From assembly GCA_964007475.1 (NCBI GenBank), contig OZ023274.1:79929303-79993302 (forward strand): a DNA stretch of 64,000 nt, in the 5' to 3' direction. A model generated the notes under the pieces. The model searched no databases, was not told the DNA's origin, and worked only from the letters and a program-made list of their open reading frames with translations. Below, one piece after another: positions 61,201-64,000 of this stretch. Source of the DNA: Hybos culiciformis. Lineage: Eukaryota > Arthropoda > Insecta > Diptera > Hybotidae. How positions within the stretch are numbered: the stretch's first letter is position 1; each line of letters begins with the position of its first letter. A program made the translations under genes and the position numbers.

Positions 61201-61868
61201 ACGACGTATTCTTTAATTCTTGAAATGATTTGATTAAGTGTTAATAAAAATGAGAAAATTTTATTTATAAAATCAATCAATTTTATATTGTATAATTTTA
61301 TGTATAAACGTATAAGTGAAAATTTTGAGATTGAGATGAAAAATGCAAGTACACTTAACAACTTAACAATTTAAAATGTTAAATTTATAAATTTTTAATG
61401 GAATATAGAAAATGAAATAAAATTTAGAAGTTTACTAGAAAATCATCATTTTTTTTTCTATCATTTTGCAAATTATTCAAGGGAAGATATCAATTTCTTA
61501 AATATAAGGGGTTCGTGAATTGCAGTTTTTCCACATCTTAAAAATCTAATCTAATTAAATGAATTCAACGTAAAATTTTGTTATATAGTTAGTTTTTGAT
61601 CAGAAATTGGTGAAAATTATCTCACTTTTGAAAATTTAAGCAAGAGTTAATCTCCGTTTTCAATTATCCTTAAACTGATTTTTTTTTTATTTTTCATCTG
61701 AATTTAATTACATTCAAAAAAATGAATTGGCTATTTATGAATATATATTTTTTTCATGTCCTTTATGGGTTTTTAATTAAAATCTGATAATATTTATAAT
61801 TAAAATACTCTTAACAAAACATAAACTTTGTTCACGTAAAATGTCATGTACTCATGTCATACAATCCT

Positions 61869-61892
61869 ATATATATATATATATATATATAT
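61869..61892. repeat. (AT)n microsatellite
   Basis: About twelve uninterrupted AT units. Confidence 0.9.
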
Positions 61893-64000
61893 GCAATAAT
61901 ATAGAGAAACCAAATTGAAAATGGAATTCGTTGAGAAAATCCAAAATTGAGTATTATTTTAAATTAAATATTCCATTTAGCTTCTTTTCTTGTTTTTGTT
62001 TTTATTTAATTTTTAAATTATATAAAAATAAAAGTTTTTTTTTTCGCATATAGATACTACATACACATAAATATATGAATATACTCCCCATATAATATAA
62101 TATGTATATATTTTTTTTTAATTTCCCCATTTGCAAAAAATTAAAAAAAAAAAAAAAAAAGGTCAATGTAACTTTTATAAGCAAAGATTTTAAATTATTT
62201 ATTGGCGGATATTTTTATAAAATGAAAAAGCAGCAATAATATTTAAAAAATCATTATCTTTTTTTTTCCATATGCATAAATATAATTTAATTTTTTTTTT
62301 TTTTGTTTTACTGAATTATTGTTTCAATCCATTGATTATGAATGGATCAAATTTTATGTTTTTTTCTTCTTAAAACAAAAATTTTTTTTTTTGATACTTG
62401 GGTGCAGTACTTGAAATGAAAAAAGGAACTGATTTCAACATAAGATTATTGATTATTTTTTTTCGGAAATATAAAATGAAATAATTTTTATTTGTGCAAA
62501 GGCCTTTGTGGCTTAACCTAATACCGCACCATAATAATTCAAAAATTTTCTTTTTACCATTTTGAAAAAAAAAAAACCATTATTCAATAATTAAAATATA
62601 AAATATATACAATTCGTGAATAACTTACTAAACATTAACTTTATGCGTCTGTTAATATCCTGAAATATATTTAAAAATTTTTAATTAAATATCGAGATTC
62701 TTAATTATAACTTTTTCATAGTATACGTATAAATATTAATTATCTGTTTAAGATATTTATATCTTTATCTCTTGTACTATTTTATGAATTGTTAAGAATT
62801 ATATGAATGATGAAATAAAGAATAATAAAGAAAATATCAAGATTTAAATGCGTTTTCAAATTATTGTTAATAAAATTTTCAGATTAGATAAATATAAATT
62901 TTGAATGCTGATAACTCCTCAATTATGTTATATTATAGAATGGTTTTTATTTAAATTTATTTTCATTTTTGACCAAATAGGATATCTGTTTCGTAAGGAT
63001 TAATTATTATTCTTTTACAATTTTGCTATATATAAAATAAAACCAGCTTTTGAATGTAGGAATACATAATAGAGTCCCTCAAAGTTAAAAAACTATAAAC
63101 AGAGCTAAACTATGTGAAGTTATAGTTAAATAGATATTTCCATTAGCATAAAGCGATAAAAATATAAATACTCTTAATTCGTTTCATCATAATATATGGG
63201 AATTAATAAGATTTTATCGGATAGTGATTAAACATAATTTCATGTTAAAATATATAATGTAGCTAGCTACTTTTTAAATATATACATTGTAATATAATTT
63301 TGATTAAAAAAAAATCTTTGCATAAAAAATAAGAAATTTTCAACATCTGCTCTTAATGGATTTTTTTTAATTCGTTTTTATTTTTTATTTTTTTTTTTAA
63401 GTTAATCAAAGAGTTATAATGTTGTACCATTTTAACCAATAAGCTCAATGACGTGATCTCTATAATACAATCTATTTTTTTTATTAATATGTACATACAC
63501 CACCTGTAGAATGTAAACAATATAAATCGGCTTAAAAATGCATGGATTTTCTTTTAATATCGCTCGGTTTGATCAGAAATTTGATTCGTCAAGTAAAAAA
63601 TCAATTTTAGGAGGATTATTCAGACAAATAACATAATTTGACTTCTCTAATAAACCAAATAACTCTTCTCTTCTTTCTTTAAAAAATACTAAAATTAGGC
63701 TGAAAATATTTGATTCATGCGCGCAACAAATTTAACTGAAGAGTTTCCCAAAATAATTTTCATTAGAAAAAAAATTCTGTTTCCGTCAAGATTATAAAAT
63801 TATTTCAAAAATTTCGTGTAATGATAAAAAATTTATGTAAATTGTGCGGCTGGATATAAATCTAAAAAGCCATAACATATAAAATCTGCTCTTGAAAATA
63901 AAAATTACGTTTATTCGAAGTCATTTGTAAGAAATTAAATTGAGTTGAAAAAAAAAACAAAAAAAAAAATATATATAAATCGATCGCAAGTTGAATGATC

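Larger units (their letters stand above)
38000..64000 (+). other. Long BTB intron, second part, with scattered transposon remnants
   Basis: Apart from the elements listed separately below 52300, this stretch is AT-rich and shows no exon I can support. There is a GC-richer patch at about 40914-40970. The longest open frames (46599-47141, 58239-58577, 41625-41957 on the other strand) are Phe/Lys/Ile-rich and look like chance. 52300-64000 holds only homopolymers, TA-rich microsatellites and unremarkable sequence. Confidence 0.5.

Overview
The window is a very AT-rich piece of an animal nuclear genome, most likely an insect and probably a fly (Diptera). The best clue is a complete annexin gene whose protein closely follows the dipteran Annexin B10 pattern. 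A second clue is the start of a TTK-type BTB gene with the insect-typical LRWNNYQ start of the domain. Coding density is very low, introns carry spliceosomal GT..AG signals, and poly-A/T tracts and TAGGTA/TACCTA words are abundant. The species cannot be named from the sequence.

Layout. 1-180: nothing recognised. 181-3385: a 5'-truncated, multiply frameshifted Jockey/CR1-like LINE on the + strand. 4285-6168: a five-exon Annexin B10 gene on the - strand (318 residues predicted). 8065-9685: a possible two-exon small gene (54 residues) whose intron holds a 924-bp inverted-repeat element. 11236-16216: a cluster of three foldback-type elements and one small MITE-like element. Two of the foldbacks share an almost identical 50-bp palindromic core, and the first and third share a GC-rich module, yet all three have different arms; each is flanked by an 8-9 bp (or longer) direct repeat. 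20498-21646: three exons encoding the N-terminus and most of a BTB domain on the + strand. The domain is cut off at a splice donor, and its continuation was not found in the remaining 42 kb, so nearly all of 21647-64000 appears to be one intron.

That intron carries an 80-nt near-perfect hairpin, a degraded LINE 3' fragment, a tRNA-like SINE candidate, a pair of diverged dispersed repeats, an internally deleted hAT element with an 8-bp target duplication and the tail of its transposase, a 94-bp-period tandem repeat, a Tc1/pogo-like MITE and an orphan open frame that looks like a terminal exon. The rest is AT-rich sequence with homopolymers and microsatellites.

The genes do not form an obvious functional unit. 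Annexin B10 would be a calcium-dependent phospholipid-binding protein and the BTB gene a probable transcription regulator. The most unusual content is the foldback cluster, where a conserved core appears with interchangeable arms, two of them built from arrays of small palindromes.
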